Below, one piece after another: positions 43,456 to 52,389 of a stretch of 64,000 nt of DNA. The position numbers and the translations under genes were made by a program. This DNA comes from JAIYCX01 sp964353175 (lineage in GTDB: Bacteria; Bdellovibrionota_C; UBA2361; SZUA-149; DAOLCO01), in NCBI GenBank assembly GCA_964353175.1, contig CAYGUX010000003.1, forward strand, positions 174,040 to 238,039, in the 5' to 3' direction. The number at the start of each line of letters is the position of its first letter. Within the stretch, counting starts at the first letter, position 1. The notes below the pieces were generated by a model, which saw nothing but the letters and a program-made list of their open reading frames with translations, had not been told where the DNA came from and searched no databases.

Positions 43456-44259
43456 CTACTTAACCCCTGACCATCTCTTCAAATACAATAATACTTTTTT
43501 CAATTCGTTTTCTGTCTTTAGGAAGTCGTTAACATTCTCTAAACTACGGATTGCATCAATATAACCCTTGGTAAGCTCTTTTAAATCATTAGTTACATTA
43601 ATTGGCATTGGAGCCTTACTTTTAGGAGCTTTCTTAGTACTTGGTTTTGATGTTAATCCGCTCTTAACAGGGCCAAAAACTTCTAAAAGCTCTTCCTTAC
43701 TAACTTCTATCTCTATACCTCGAATAAAATCCAAAGCATCGCGAGCATCAAAAATAATCCAATTATCTGCTCCCGGTATCTCAACACAACTATTAACATT
43801 TAAAACTTCGAGATTATCTCGAATCCAGTTGACCGCTAGATCACATGCCTCATTCTCGACATGGCCAGAATGCCCCTTTACATGTTCAACCTTGATGTCA
43901 ACACCTTGGCTGAGACATAAAAAAGTTCTCCAGAGACCTTGATTTTTAACAGGCTCCTTATTGGCTGTTTTCCAACCATTTGATAACCACTTATGGATAT
44001 ACTGGGTAGCGCTCTTAATGGCATACTGACTATCAGAAACCCAAGTAATTTGTTTAAAGGGTTTTTGATAAATAGTCATGGCTAAATAAAAACCAACTAA
44101 TCCGGAGAAAATTTCTCCTTCATTGTTCGTTGCCTTACCAAGAAAGGAGACGACTTGATATCTCTCCTTTTTATCTCCAGTATCTATATCTAGAATAGTC
44201 GCACCGGCGCCATGCCCCATTCCATTTGTGCCACCATCGCTATAGACTGTTACATTCAT
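43456..44259 (-). CDS. Ribonuclease HI with C-terminal extension
   Basis: This 267-residue protein begins with an RNase HI domain that cleaves RNA in RNA-DNA hybrids. The catalytic residues are Asp8 (VYSDGG), Glu49 (TNNEGE), Asp76 (WVSDSQY), His130 (VKGHSGH) and Asp140 (NEACD). E. coli RNase HI is 155 residues; here about 110 extra residues follow. They include DNWIIFDARDALDFIRGIE, a basic Lys/Pro/Ser linker (about 205-220), and a helical end. The extension has no family I recognise. It lies 8 bases downstream of the membrane-protein gene. Confidence 0.92.
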   Translation of the reverse strand: MNVTVYSDGGTNGMGHGAGATILDIDTGDKKERYQVVSFLGKATNNEGEIFSGLVGFYLAMTIYQKPFKQITWVSDSQYAIKSATQYIHKWLSNGWKTANKEPVKNQGLWRTFLCLSQGVDIKVEHVKGHSGHVENEACDLAVNWIRDNLEVLNVNSCVEIPGADNWIIFDARDALDFIRGIEIEVSKEELLEVFGPVKSGLTSKPSTKKAPKSKAPMPINVTNDLKELTKGYIDAIRSLENVNDFLKTENELKKVLLYLKRWSGVK

Positions 44260-44267
44260 GACTGACT

Positions 44268-45725
44268 TTACTGCTTACTTGACTGGGAAAACGTATAAAC
44301 TGGATCCTTGAAACCTAAAATACTTAGATAAGACAATTCATATACTGGAGGAATCGCCTTAATAGACCTTTTCTTTATAGGAAAGGCTATAAACAACTCT
44401 AGCTTATCACTTCTTGGTGAGATCTGATAGGATTCGACTTCTTCGCCTTTAGAATTAGTCACTCTAAACCTAGAGGCTTCTATTAAATCCTCCCTTCGTA
44501 ATAACAACATCTCAAGACTCTTTTCTGAGACCTCTTTCTTAACTACATCCTTCTCTTCAACTTTATCAGTATCAGGCTCTTTATTTTCTACCGGCAAGTT
44601 ATTAACACCAATTGTGGGTTTTTTATCCAAACTGGATCTTGAAGAAGGATTCTCGAGTAATCTTAATCTTTCAGGCCTAAACCACCTTAACATACTTTTT
44701 TCATCTTCTACCGAAAGCTTAAACACTACCTCTCTTTCTGCTATCTTTGCATCAATGACCTCGATACTTTCTCCGATAGGAATTCCCCCTAATTGTACTT
44801 TCCTCTCACTCCAAAGCACAGTAACCGACAAGACGATGACCGCTAATACTGGTATCCTTAATCCAAAAGGTGGTACATAAGTTAATGTTACTTTAGTTGG
44901 AATCTCTCTCTTTTCAACTCTCAACTCATCCCTCTCCTCGGGCTCTAACCTAGAGAATAAAACCCATACGACATACGCATGAAGATACATGTCACAGCTC
45001 CATTCTAGAACCTTTTGAATAAAAATTACCCTAAAATGAATCATCGGATCTCCCAAAAGGAGAGAAATCAATTCTGGTAAAACCCTACCAATCCAAATAG
45101 CAAAAACTAATGCGACCGATAATGATAAATTCTTAGTCGCGAAATCGATACTTCGATTAAAACCAATTCTCCAACTAGCTTTCCCCATAAAAAGCTTAGG
45201 AGGTGGTAAACTTGCGCCTTCTTCAAATGGATCAAAGTCTGCTTCCAAATCATCTTCAGGCATAGCTTTAGCAAAATACTCGAATCCAACAAGGTAAGGT
45301 GCCCAAATAAAAAATACCAATAGAAATAAAATTGGAAAAGGAGAGGCTTCAAAAAAACTCAATGACACTTGAGTACAAATAAGCAAAAGAAAATAACTTA
45401 AGAATACTTTAGGCAAACTAATTAATGGATCTAAAAATCTAATTATAAAGTTAGAAGTATCCTCACTATTTGATTTTTTTAATTTCCTATTTAAAAACCA
45501 GTGGATAGAATAATTAAGAACGTAGGCATCGAGAAACAAGCTTGATGCTTCAATCAAAAAATTCTGCTTTGGCTCTAATATATAGTGGTTCTTAATCCAC
45601 TCGCCAACGAGTATACCAATCAGGCTTAATACTCCTACAGGCAATAGGGCCTTAAACCCTTTAAGTATCTCTTGTTGTGGCTTCTCGGAAATAAAACTGA
45701 GTGGTTCTTTTGTGGAATCTTGCAT
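44268..45725 (-). CDS. Multi-pass membrane protein of unknown function
   Basis: This 485-residue protein has about six hydrophobic segments in residues 25-300 (including FLSYFLLLICTQVSLSFF, FPILFLLVFFIWAPYLVGF and LSVALVFAIWIGRVLPELI), with an acidic loop EDDLEADFDPFEEG. The last ~180 residues are polar. They include a low-complexity Lys/Glu/Pro segment, then a beta-rich end. No known family is apparent. It is the first gene of a unit with RNase HI. Confidence 0.7.
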   Translation of the reverse strand: MQDSTKEPLSFISEKPQQEILKGFKALLPVGVLSLIGILVGEWIKNHYILEPKQNFLIEASSLFLDAYVLNYSIHWFLNRKLKKSNSEDTSNFIIRFLDPLISLPKVFLSYFLLLICTQVSLSFFEASPFPILFLLVFFIWAPYLVGFEYFAKAMPEDDLEADFDPFEEGASLPPPKLFMGKASWRIGFNRSIDFATKNLSLSVALVFAIWIGRVLPELISLLLGDPMIHFRVIFIQKVLEWSCDMYLHAYVVWVLFSRLEPEERDELRVEKREIPTKVTLTYVPPFGLRIPVLAVIVLSVTVLWSERKVQLGGIPIGESIEVIDAKIAEREVVFKLSVEDEKSMLRWFRPERLRLLENPSSRSSLDKKPTIGVNNLPVENKEPDTDKVEEKDVVKKEVSEKSLEMLLLRREDLIEASRFRVTNSKGEEVESYQISPRSDKLELFIAFPIKKRSIKAIPPVYELSYLSILGFKDPVYTFSQSSKQ

Positions 45726-45966
45726 TTAGTTTGAAAGTTTAAATTTAAGGTTTCCTTTTAGAACTAAGTGCGCGAACTGACAACGAACTTAAATAAAAAT
45801 TTTAAGCCAACTCCCTAACTCAGCAAATCCATAGGAAATAAACAGCTATTAAATTCAGTCACATGGGTATATAGGCTTGAATAATTTGTAAGGCCCTTTA
45901 AATCATGAGATAAGTCTGCTTTTCTATAACACAATATCTTAAACACAAACGATATCACCTGCCTAA

Positions 45967-47967
45967 ATGGAAAAGCTACAGTCAACCACCGATATTCTAG
46001 ACAGTATTAATGAGGTTTCAGAGATCAGAAATCTTTCAACTCCCGACCTCATGGAACTTTGCGAAGAACTCCGCTGGGATCTAATTAATAGAGTAAACCA
46101 AGTTGGTGGGCATTTTGCTTCCAGTTTAGGAGTAACAGAACTAACAGTAGCATTACATTATGCATTTAACACTCCTCACGACAAACTTGTTTGGGATGTT
46201 GGTCATCAAGCCTATGTTCACAAAATACTTACAGGTAGAAGAGAACAGATGGCTAAGGTTAGAACCTTGGGAGGCATTTCTGGTTTCCCTAAAAGAGATG
46301 AAAGCAAATATGACACCTTCGGTGTCGCACACGCAGGTACAAGCATCTCAGCAGCACTAGGAATGCTAGAGGCACAAGCAAGACTACCCAAGGGCAATAA
46401 AGACATGAAGTCGGTAGCAATTATTGGTGATGGTGCCATGACTTCCGGTATGGCCTTTGAAGCATTAAATCATGCTGGTCACATACATAAAAACTTAATC
46501 GTCATTTTAAATGACAATGAAATGTCAATTGCGCCAAACGTAGGGGCATTAAGCTGGGCATTCTCACGCGCAGTTACCAATAAGTTTTCCACCACCGCTA
46601 GGAAACACTTTAAAACTCTCACAGAAAAAGGCCTGATCCCTAAAACATTCTATAGAGCCTTAGATAAAGCAGAGGAAGCCACACAAGGCTTTTTCTCTAC
46701 TCCAGCGATGTTATTCGGTGCATTTGGATTTAGATATCTTGGACCCGTAGATGGTCACAACATGGAGCAACTACTAGATACATTTGAAAGAGCAAAGAAC
46801 CAAGATGGTCCAGTTTTAATTCACGTTCTAACTACGAAAGGAAAAGGTTATCAACCAGCAGAAGATGATCCGGTTAAATATCACGCTATTTCGGCTAATC
46901 AACTTACTAAAAAAACTGGTACTGAGCCAACAATAGCCAAAGTTGCTGAACTTCACCCCAAGCTTCCTTATACCAAAGTATTCAGCAGAACCATGCTTGA
47001 ACTATGTAAGGCTGACCCCCTACTTGTAGGTATCACAGCTGCGATGCCAGATGGCACAGGATTAAAACAATTATCTGAAGAGATGCCTGAAAGATTCTAT
47101 GATGTAGGAATCGCTGAACAACATGCAGTTACATTTGCTGCGGGTCTTGCATGTGAAGGGATCAAGCCGGTTTGTGCGATCTATTCAACCTTTCTTCAAC
47201 GTGCATACGATCAGGTTATACATGATGTCTGCATTCAAAATTTACCAGTTATATTTACCCTAGATAGGGCGGGCCTAGTTGGCTCTGATGGCCCTACTCA
47301 CCATGGCGTTTTTGATCTTTCTTACCTAAGAGCTCTTCCCAACATGTGTTTAATGGCGCCAGCAGACGAGGCAGAATTAAGAGATATGTTATACACTGCT
47401 ACACAGTATGGGAAAGGCCCGATTGCATTGCGTTATCCTAGAGGAAATGGAATTGGTAAAGATATAAGCGAAAGCCCCAAATTAGTAGAAATAGGAAAGT
47501 CTATTTTACACAATTACGCAGGAGAAGTTCTTGCATCAGAGTCTCTGCAGTCTGGCGATGTAGCTATAATAGCAATAGGGTCAATGAACCAAGCCGCTTT
47601 AGGCGCTAGTAAACTGCTTTCCGAACAAGGGATATCATCCGTTGTATGTAATGCTAGATTTATAAAACCATTAGATACCGAGACCATCACTCACCTTTCT
47701 AAACTATTTGGATTAATTGTGACGGTAGAAGACAATGCGTTGATGGGAGGTTTTGGTAGTGCAGTAGGAGAATGTTTGCATGATTTTAATATTAAGACAC
47801 CTTTAGTTCGACTTGGAATCCCTGATAATTTTATTGACCACGGAACTCAAGAAGAATTATACAACATACTAGGACTCACATCTGAAGGGATTAAAAACAC
47901 TATTATTAAGGCTATTCAAAATAGAACCCCAGCAGACCTAGATAAAGCAAAAGTCATCAATGAATAA
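45967..47967 (+). CDS. dxs: 1-Deoxy-D-xylulose-5-phosphate synthase
   Basis: This 666-residue thiamine-diphosphate enzyme makes DXP from pyruvate and glyceraldehyde 3-phosphate, the entry to non-mevalonate isoprenoid, thiamine and pyridoxal synthesis. Diagnostic segments are VGGHFASSLGVTELTVALHY, VGHQAYVHKILTGRR, the ThDP motif GDGAMTSGMAFEALNHAG ending in NDNEMSI, DVGIAEQHAVTFAAGLA with the catalytic Glu, and DGPTHHGVFDLSYL. It gives the precursor for the menaquinone side chain. argD follows after 57 bases. No clear Shine-Dalgarno is seen. Confidence 0.97.
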   Translation: MEKLQSTTDILDSINEVSEIRNLSTPDLMELCEELRWDLINRVNQVGGHFASSLGVTELTVALHYAFNTPHDKLVWDVGHQAYVHKILTGRREQMAKVRTLGGISGFPKRDESKYDTFGVAHAGTSISAALGMLEAQARLPKGNKDMKSVAIIGDGAMTSGMAFEALNHAGHIHKNLIVILNDNEMSIAPNVGALSWAFSRAVTNKFSTTARKHFKTLTEKGLIPKTFYRALDKAEEATQGFFSTPAMLFGAFGFRYLGPVDGHNMEQLLDTFERAKNQDGPVLIHVLTTKGKGYQPAEDDPVKYHAISANQLTKKTGTEPTIAKVAELHPKLPYTKVFSRTMLELCKADPLLVGITAAMPDGTGLKQLSEEMPERFYDVGIAEQHAVTFAAGLACEGIKPVCAIYSTFLQRAYDQVIHDVCIQNLPVIFTLDRAGLVGSDGPTHHGVFDLSYLRALPNMCLMAPADEAELRDMLYTATQYGKGPIALRYPRGNGIGKDISESPKLVEIGKSILHNYAGEVLASESLQSGDVAIIAIGSMNQAALGASKLLSEQGISSVVCNARFIKPLDTETITHLSKLFGLIVTVEDNALMGGFGSAVGECLHDFNIKTPLVRLGIPDNFIDHGTQEELYNILGLTSEGIKNTIIKAIQNRTPADLDKAKVINE

Positions 47968-48024
47968 TTTGACTAGTGAGAGAGAGTAAAATCCATTAAA
48001 CCTTTCCGCACAACATTTAAGAAT

Positions 48025-49239
48025 ATGGCCAATGACGATCAAACTTCAATTCTAAATACATACAAACGTTTCCCCCTAACCTTAACTCACGGGAAAGGCT
48101 CTAAAGTATTTGACACCGAAGGCAAAGAATATCTAGACTTCACAACGGGAATTGCTGTCAACTCACTAGGTCATTGCCATCCCCAAATTGTTGATTGTAT
48201 AAAAAAACAATCCTCTCTACTACTTCACGTTTCGAACCTCTACTACAATCAACCTCAAATAGATCTAGCTGATAAACTTGTTAGTCTAATTGGCCCCGGG
48301 AAAATATTTTATTCAAACAGTGGTGCAGAAGCAAATGAATGCCTGATTAAATTAGCTAGAAGCTACGGCTCCAAAGAAGGACGCTCGGAAATTATAACTA
48401 TGGAAAATTCATTCCATGGTCGCACAATGGCTGGTATTTCTGCTACCGGACAAGATAAAGTAAAAAAGTCATTCTACCCTCTCCTACCAGGTTTTAAACA
48501 TGTCCCATTTAACGACATACAAGCTCTTGAATATGCAATAGGGAAAGATACTATTGCGATTATGTTAGAGGGCATTCAAGGCGAAGGGGGAATTATTCCT
48601 GCCACACCGGAATATCTAATTAAAGTCAGAAGCCTTTGTAACAAACACAACTTACTTCTTTTCGTTGATGCGATACAATGTGGCTTTTATAGGACTGGGA
48701 ACTTCCAAAGCTATACTTCAATTCTAGGTGAAGCTGACTTCTTACCAGATGGTATTTCAATGGCCAAAGGCTTAGGGGCTGGCTTACCAATTGGAGCTAG
48801 TTGGATAAATGAAAAATATACTGAATACTTACCACAAGGTAGTCATGGCAGTACTTTTAGTGGAAATCCACTTGTAACTAAAGTAGCCCTAACTACGATA
48901 GAGATAATTGAAAAAAATTCTCTACTGGAAAATATAAATATCCAATCAAGCTATATTCGGGGATCTCTAGAGCAGCTTCAAAAAGAAACACCAGGACTTA
49001 TTAAAGAAATTAGAGGGCTTGGACTACTGCTTGGTATTGAACTCGAGAGTAAACCTATTCCTGAAGAGCTAGGCGATATCTCTCTAGCTGGATACGTCTG
49101 CTATGAATGTATGAAAGAAGGGCTCTTACTAGTACCTGCAGGACTCCAAACGGTAAGGCTGGTACCCAGTTACATCGTTACAGAAGAAGAGTGCGAACAA
49201 GCACTCGCAATTCTAAAAAAAGTACTTTTAAAGTTATAA
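48025..49239 (+). CDS. argD: Class III aminotransferase, ArgD-like
   Basis: This 404-residue PLP enzyme is most like acetylornithine aminotransferase of arginine synthesis. Features are FTTGIAVNSLGHCHPQI, FYSNSGAEANECLIKLAR, MENSFHGRTMAGISATGQ, EGIQGEGGIIPA, and the PLP Lys in SMAKGLGAGLPIGA. The usual DEVQTGxGRTG motif reads VDAIQCGFYRTGNFQSY: the Asp that contacts the PLP nitrogen and the Gln are kept, the Glu is Ala. That DxxQCG form also occurs in some PVC-group ArgD proteins, from memory. Substrate could include succinyldiaminopimelate. No other arginine gene is near. Confidence 0.85.
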   Translation: MANDDQTSILNTYKRFPLTLTHGKGSKVFDTEGKEYLDFTTGIAVNSLGHCHPQIVDCIKKQSSLLLHVSNLYYNQPQIDLADKLVSLIGPGKIFYSNSGAEANECLIKLARSYGSKEGRSEIITMENSFHGRTMAGISATGQDKVKKSFYPLLPGFKHVPFNDIQALEYAIGKDTIAIMLEGIQGEGGIIPATPEYLIKVRSLCNKHNLLLFVDAIQCGFYRTGNFQSYTSILGEADFLPDGISMAKGLGAGLPIGASWINEKYTEYLPQGSHGSTFSGNPLVTKVALTTIEIIEKNSLLENINIQSSYIRGSLEQLQKETPGLIKEIRGLGLLLGIELESKPIPEELGDISLAGYVCYECMKEGLLLVPAGLQTVRLVPSYIVTEEECEQALAILKKVLLKL

Positions 49240-49256
49240 TATTTCTTAACTTCGGT

Positions 49257-50021
49257 TTAGCTAAAGAACTCGATCGATACTTCAACTCTATTATTTAATC
49301 GGGACCCATCTCCATCAACAGAGCTAGTTAAATCTCCATTCCTCGGGTTTCCTACAATTTCATAATCTAAGTTACCTTCGACATCGCTTCGTTTGATATA
49401 CTGTGCTGGGATACCATAACTAACAAGCAAGGTTTCAACTGTATTTACCCTAGCATCAATCAAGCTCTGATTAGTAGAGCGAGTTTGAAAATCAGTACTA
49501 AACCCCTTGATCTTAATATTATAAGAACCAATCCTCTTAGTTCTTACGTGACTTGCTAATTTTTCTAACCTAGAAACATTAGCTCTTAATAAACTCGCTC
49601 TCTTAGTATCAAAAAACACCTCAACAAAAGGAGTATCAAGTTTATTTTCACGCGCCATGACTTGGCGATTAAGGCTTTTTTGAACTCTTGAAATTTGGCT
49701 CTGATTATAAACAGACATGCCCTCTAAGGAAGCAAGCCGTCTCTCCGCATCTAACTGGTATCCTTCAGCGACATCAAAGCCACCACCTGCGATTAATCCA
49801 GAAGCTAAACCAAGTCCCGCACCAATTGCAATACCCGCTCCAGTACCACCAGTTTGATTACCAATAATAGCCCCTGCCCCCGCACCCCATCCAGAACCAA
49901 GCAAGCCACCTGCAAAAGTCTTATCAGGGCCAGAAACTGGCGAACAAGAAGTAACCAATATTAAACTCAAAGCCATCAGCTTTGAAGCAAAAATTTTAAA
50001 AGTGAAGTTTTTATAAGTCAT
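49257..50021 (-). CDS. OmpA-family lipoprotein with glycine zipper
   Basis: From ATG 50021 the protein has 254 residues. A signal peptide ends in LILVTSC, a good lipobox. A glycine-zipper stretch follows (residues about 35-80, GAGAGAIIGNQTGGTGAGI). The C-terminal half is an OmpA-like peptidoglycan-binding domain, with VEVFFDTKRASLL, the KIKGFSTDFQTRSTNQSLIDARV region, and LNNRVEVSIEF. It probably tethers the outer membrane to the wall, like Pal/YiaD proteins. The frame is open to 50096, but the longer N-terminus breaks the signal peptide. It lies downstream of thrC. Confidence 0.85.
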   Translation of the reverse strand: MTYKNFTFKIFASKLMALSLILVTSCSPVSGPDKTFAGGLLGSGWGAGAGAIIGNQTGGTGAGIAIGAGLGLASGLIAGGGFDVAEGYQLDAERRLASLEGMSVYNQSQISRVQKSLNRQVMARENKLDTPFVEVFFDTKRASLLRANVSRLEKLASHVRTKRIGSYNIKIKGFSTDFQTRSTNQSLIDARVNTVETLLVSYGIPAQYIKRSDVEGNLDYEIVGNPRNGDLTSSVDGDGSRLNNRVEVSIEFFS

Positions 50022-50096
50022 AAAAGAATAATCAAATAATATTATAGAGTTGTACCAAACAATTGCCCATTTTATCCACTGAAAAGTTTCACACAC

Positions 50097-51305
50097 CTAT
50101 TTACTCTCGATAATTTTCTTCACGCTCTTTAAATCCGCCTGTATTATGGGGTGGGAATCTCTATTCTTTAGTATTGGATCAGGGTCCTTAAGACCAGTCC
50201 CAGTAAGAATACAAACTATTTTCTTCTGATTAAGTGACTTCTCCTTCATCAAATTCCTAAGACATGCAATAGTTCCCGCACAAGAAGTCTCAACAAATAG
50301 TCCCTCCTCTCTAGCCAGATCCATTTGAGCAGTAATCATGTCTGCATCATTTGCCTCAAGGCAGGTCCCTTGAGTTGAATACATCGCATCTAATGCTTTC
50401 ATCCCATCAAGAGGGTCATTGATTGCAATGGCACTGGCACAAGTGTTGGCTTTCTCAATTGGTTCTACAACCTTTTTACCTTTTAAGAATGCTTTATATA
50501 TTGGATTCGCGCCCTCTGCTTGAATACCAATTAGGTGAGGGACGCGGTCAATAATACCTAATTCAAGATACTCCTTAAAACCTTTATAGTAAGCTGTAAT
50601 ATTCGTTCCACAACCCAAAGGAACAACTACGATATCAGGAACTTGATAAAGGAGCTGCTCAATAAGTTCAAATGCTCCAGTTTTCTGCCCCTCAGTTCTA
50701 AAGGCATAATCCCCCGCTAAATAAAATCCGTACTCCCTAGCAGTATCCTCAGCTAACTTAGCCGCCAATCCATATCCACCCTTTACTTCAATTATCTTAC
50801 CACCATAAGCAATAACCTGAGCAAGTTTAGATAATGGTGTCCCTTCTGGCACAAAGACATAGCAAGGAATCCCAGCACGGGCGGAGTAACACGCACATGA
50901 TGCTGCCATATTCCCCGTACTAGCTAAGACGATAGCTTTAGCACTATGCTCTTTTGCCACACTCGCCTCTAAAGCAGAACCACGATCTTTAAAAGAGCCT
51001 GTAGGATTCTGTCCCTCTAATTTAAAAAAAATATCTGCGCCAAATTCTTTAGAAATCACCTTGCTCTTTATTAAAGGCGTCTCACCTTCTCCCAAAGAAA
51101 CAAATTTTCCATAATCATTAACAGGCATTAAAGGAAGATATTTAGAAACAAAAGGAGGAGACTTTTTAAAGTAATCAAAATTGATTTTTCGCCTAACTTC
51201 AGCCAAATCCATCACAACTTCCCAAGGCTGATTATCCCTACCTGTAAAAACTAGTGAATCAGGTTTCACTAGTTCTCGAGATTGAAAGTCGAGTATAGAA
51301 TACAT
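50097..51305 (-). CDS. thrC: Threonine synthase
   Basis: This 402-residue PLP fold-type II enzyme makes threonine from O-phosphohomoserine. The PLP Lys lies in NPTGSFKDRGSALEASVAK, and the phosphate-binding glycine loop is VVPLGCGTNI. SLGEGETPLIKSKVI and the CASTGNMAASCACYSARAG region are typical of the plant-like class of ThrC. The hydrophobic start MYSILDFQSRELVKPDSL is short, with no extra domain. The OmpA lipoprotein gene follows. No thrA or thrB is in the window. Confidence 0.92.
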   Translation of the reverse strand: MYSILDFQSRELVKPDSLVFTGRDNQPWEVVMDLAEVRRKINFDYFKKSPPFVSKYLPLMPVNDYGKFVSLGEGETPLIKSKVISKEFGADIFFKLEGQNPTGSFKDRGSALEASVAKEHSAKAIVLASTGNMAASCACYSARAGIPCYVFVPEGTPLSKLAQVIAYGGKIIEVKGGYGLAAKLAEDTAREYGFYLAGDYAFRTEGQKTGAFELIEQLLYQVPDIVVVPLGCGTNITAYYKGFKEYLELGIIDRVPHLIGIQAEGANPIYKAFLKGKKVVEPIEKANTCASAIAINDPLDGMKALDAMYSTQGTCLEANDADMITAQMDLAREEGLFVETSCAGTIACLRNLMKEKSLNQKKIVCILTGTGLKDPDPILKNRDSHPIIQADLKSVKKIIESK

Positions 51306-51479
51306 GATAAAGACCTTAGACTAAGTTAAACGTACGCACACTATATAAGATGCTATAAATCTCTAAAAAGAGGGATTAATATTGATCGCTGACACACACC
51401 AAATACTGACAAAACTAGCCAAGAAAAGACTTCTCAAAGCTGCCTCGCCCACATTTATTAATTTTTAGTCTTCATCCTG

Positions 51480-52166
51480 CTAAATTCTACATGCACTGTA
51501 TGACTTATCCTCTTCAAACACCCGCTTATCAATACTTGGTATATAATTTAATCCACCATTTAGTTCCATTTCGCTAATCCAAGCCTCAAAATCACTCACC
51601 AATGGCAATACCCTTGCCCTTGAGATATTTTCTTTCGTGTCCTGACTTATAATACCTCCGTCATGATAATGAGAATAGGTCTCAACAAAAAGCTCGGCTT
51701 CACTAAGACCTTGATTTTTCCTAGCCACGCTATCAAATATATTTTTCAAATACCTAACAGTTGCGGAGCTCGCTTTTGGAATACTAAAAACTTCCATTCC
51801 ATCTAATCCACATGCCTTGGCAGTCTTCTTCACAAACTGACCCAAGCCCCCAGCAGAAGTAGGTCCAGCCGCAGCATCAGGATTAAATCCCGACTCTACA
51901 TATGATGTTGCTAAAACAAAACTAGCCTGTGACCTAGAAAAGCCCCTCTTCATTGATTCACTTATTAGCGCCAACATGCTTTCTGTTTTAACTTCCAAGC
52001 TCGCATCACCCCACTTTCTTGAGTTTCCATTACTACTATCAATATTGGCAATAATTGGCTTTCTATAAAGAGAATGAGAAACAATTTGGGAATCCTTAGG
52101 AGTAATCGGCCTTGTATTCTCGACAAAATGAGGAAGTGGAAATGATTTTTTATTCTTCAGATTCAT
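51480..52166 (-). CDS. Lytic transglycosylase-like protein
   Basis: From ATG 52166, which follows AAGGG at good spacing, the protein has 228 residues. The SLT-like fold is indicated by SFVLATSYVESGFNPDAAAG, with Glu in the catalytic position, then SAGGLGQFVKKTAKACGL, which matches the GxxGLxQ motif, and a later Tyr-containing AELFVETYSHYHDGG. It should cleave peptidoglycan glycan strands. No signal peptide is visible, which is odd for a wall enzyme; export by another route or a cytoplasmic/injected role is possible. The frame is open to 52241. Confidence 0.75.
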   Translation of the reverse strand: MNLKNKKSFPLPHFVENTRPITPKDSQIVSHSLYRKPIIANIDSSNGNSRKWGDASLEVKTESMLALISESMKRGFSRSQASFVLATSYVESGFNPDAAAGPTSAGGLGQFVKKTAKACGLDGMEVFSIPKASSATVRYLKNIFDSVARKNQGLSEAELFVETYSHYHDGGIISQDTKENISRARVLPLVSDFEAWISEMELNGGLNYIPSIDKRVFEEDKSYSACRI

Positions 52167-52277
52167 ATTTACCCTTAGGTTTTTCGGTTTCTTAGAAATA
52201 TACATAAAAGAGATATCGTAAAATCTAAAAATCTGTTCCAAAAAAAAGGAATTATAATAATGTTAAATAACTATCCT

Positions 52278-52364
52278 CCCCCTCCGCGCTCTCTGCGTCT
52301 CTGCGGTGGGTTTTAGAAATGATTATGGGGAGTAACCGCTGAGGCGCGGAGGACGCAGAGGGGG
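52278..52364. repeat. GC-rich imperfect inverted repeat (REP/BIME-like)
   Basis: Left arm 52278-52307 (CCCCCTCCGCGCTCTCTGCG...) and right arm 52335-52364 match as inverted repeats at about 24 of 30 positions, with a 27-base centre. Both arms contain versions of the CCGCAGAGACGCAGAG phrase that I know as a widespread dispersed bacterial repeat. It is strikingly GC-rich against the AT-rich surroundings and sits between the transglycosylase gene and lnt. Confidence 0.8.
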
Positions 52365-52389
52365 ATGGTTGAATACATATAGGTAGCTG

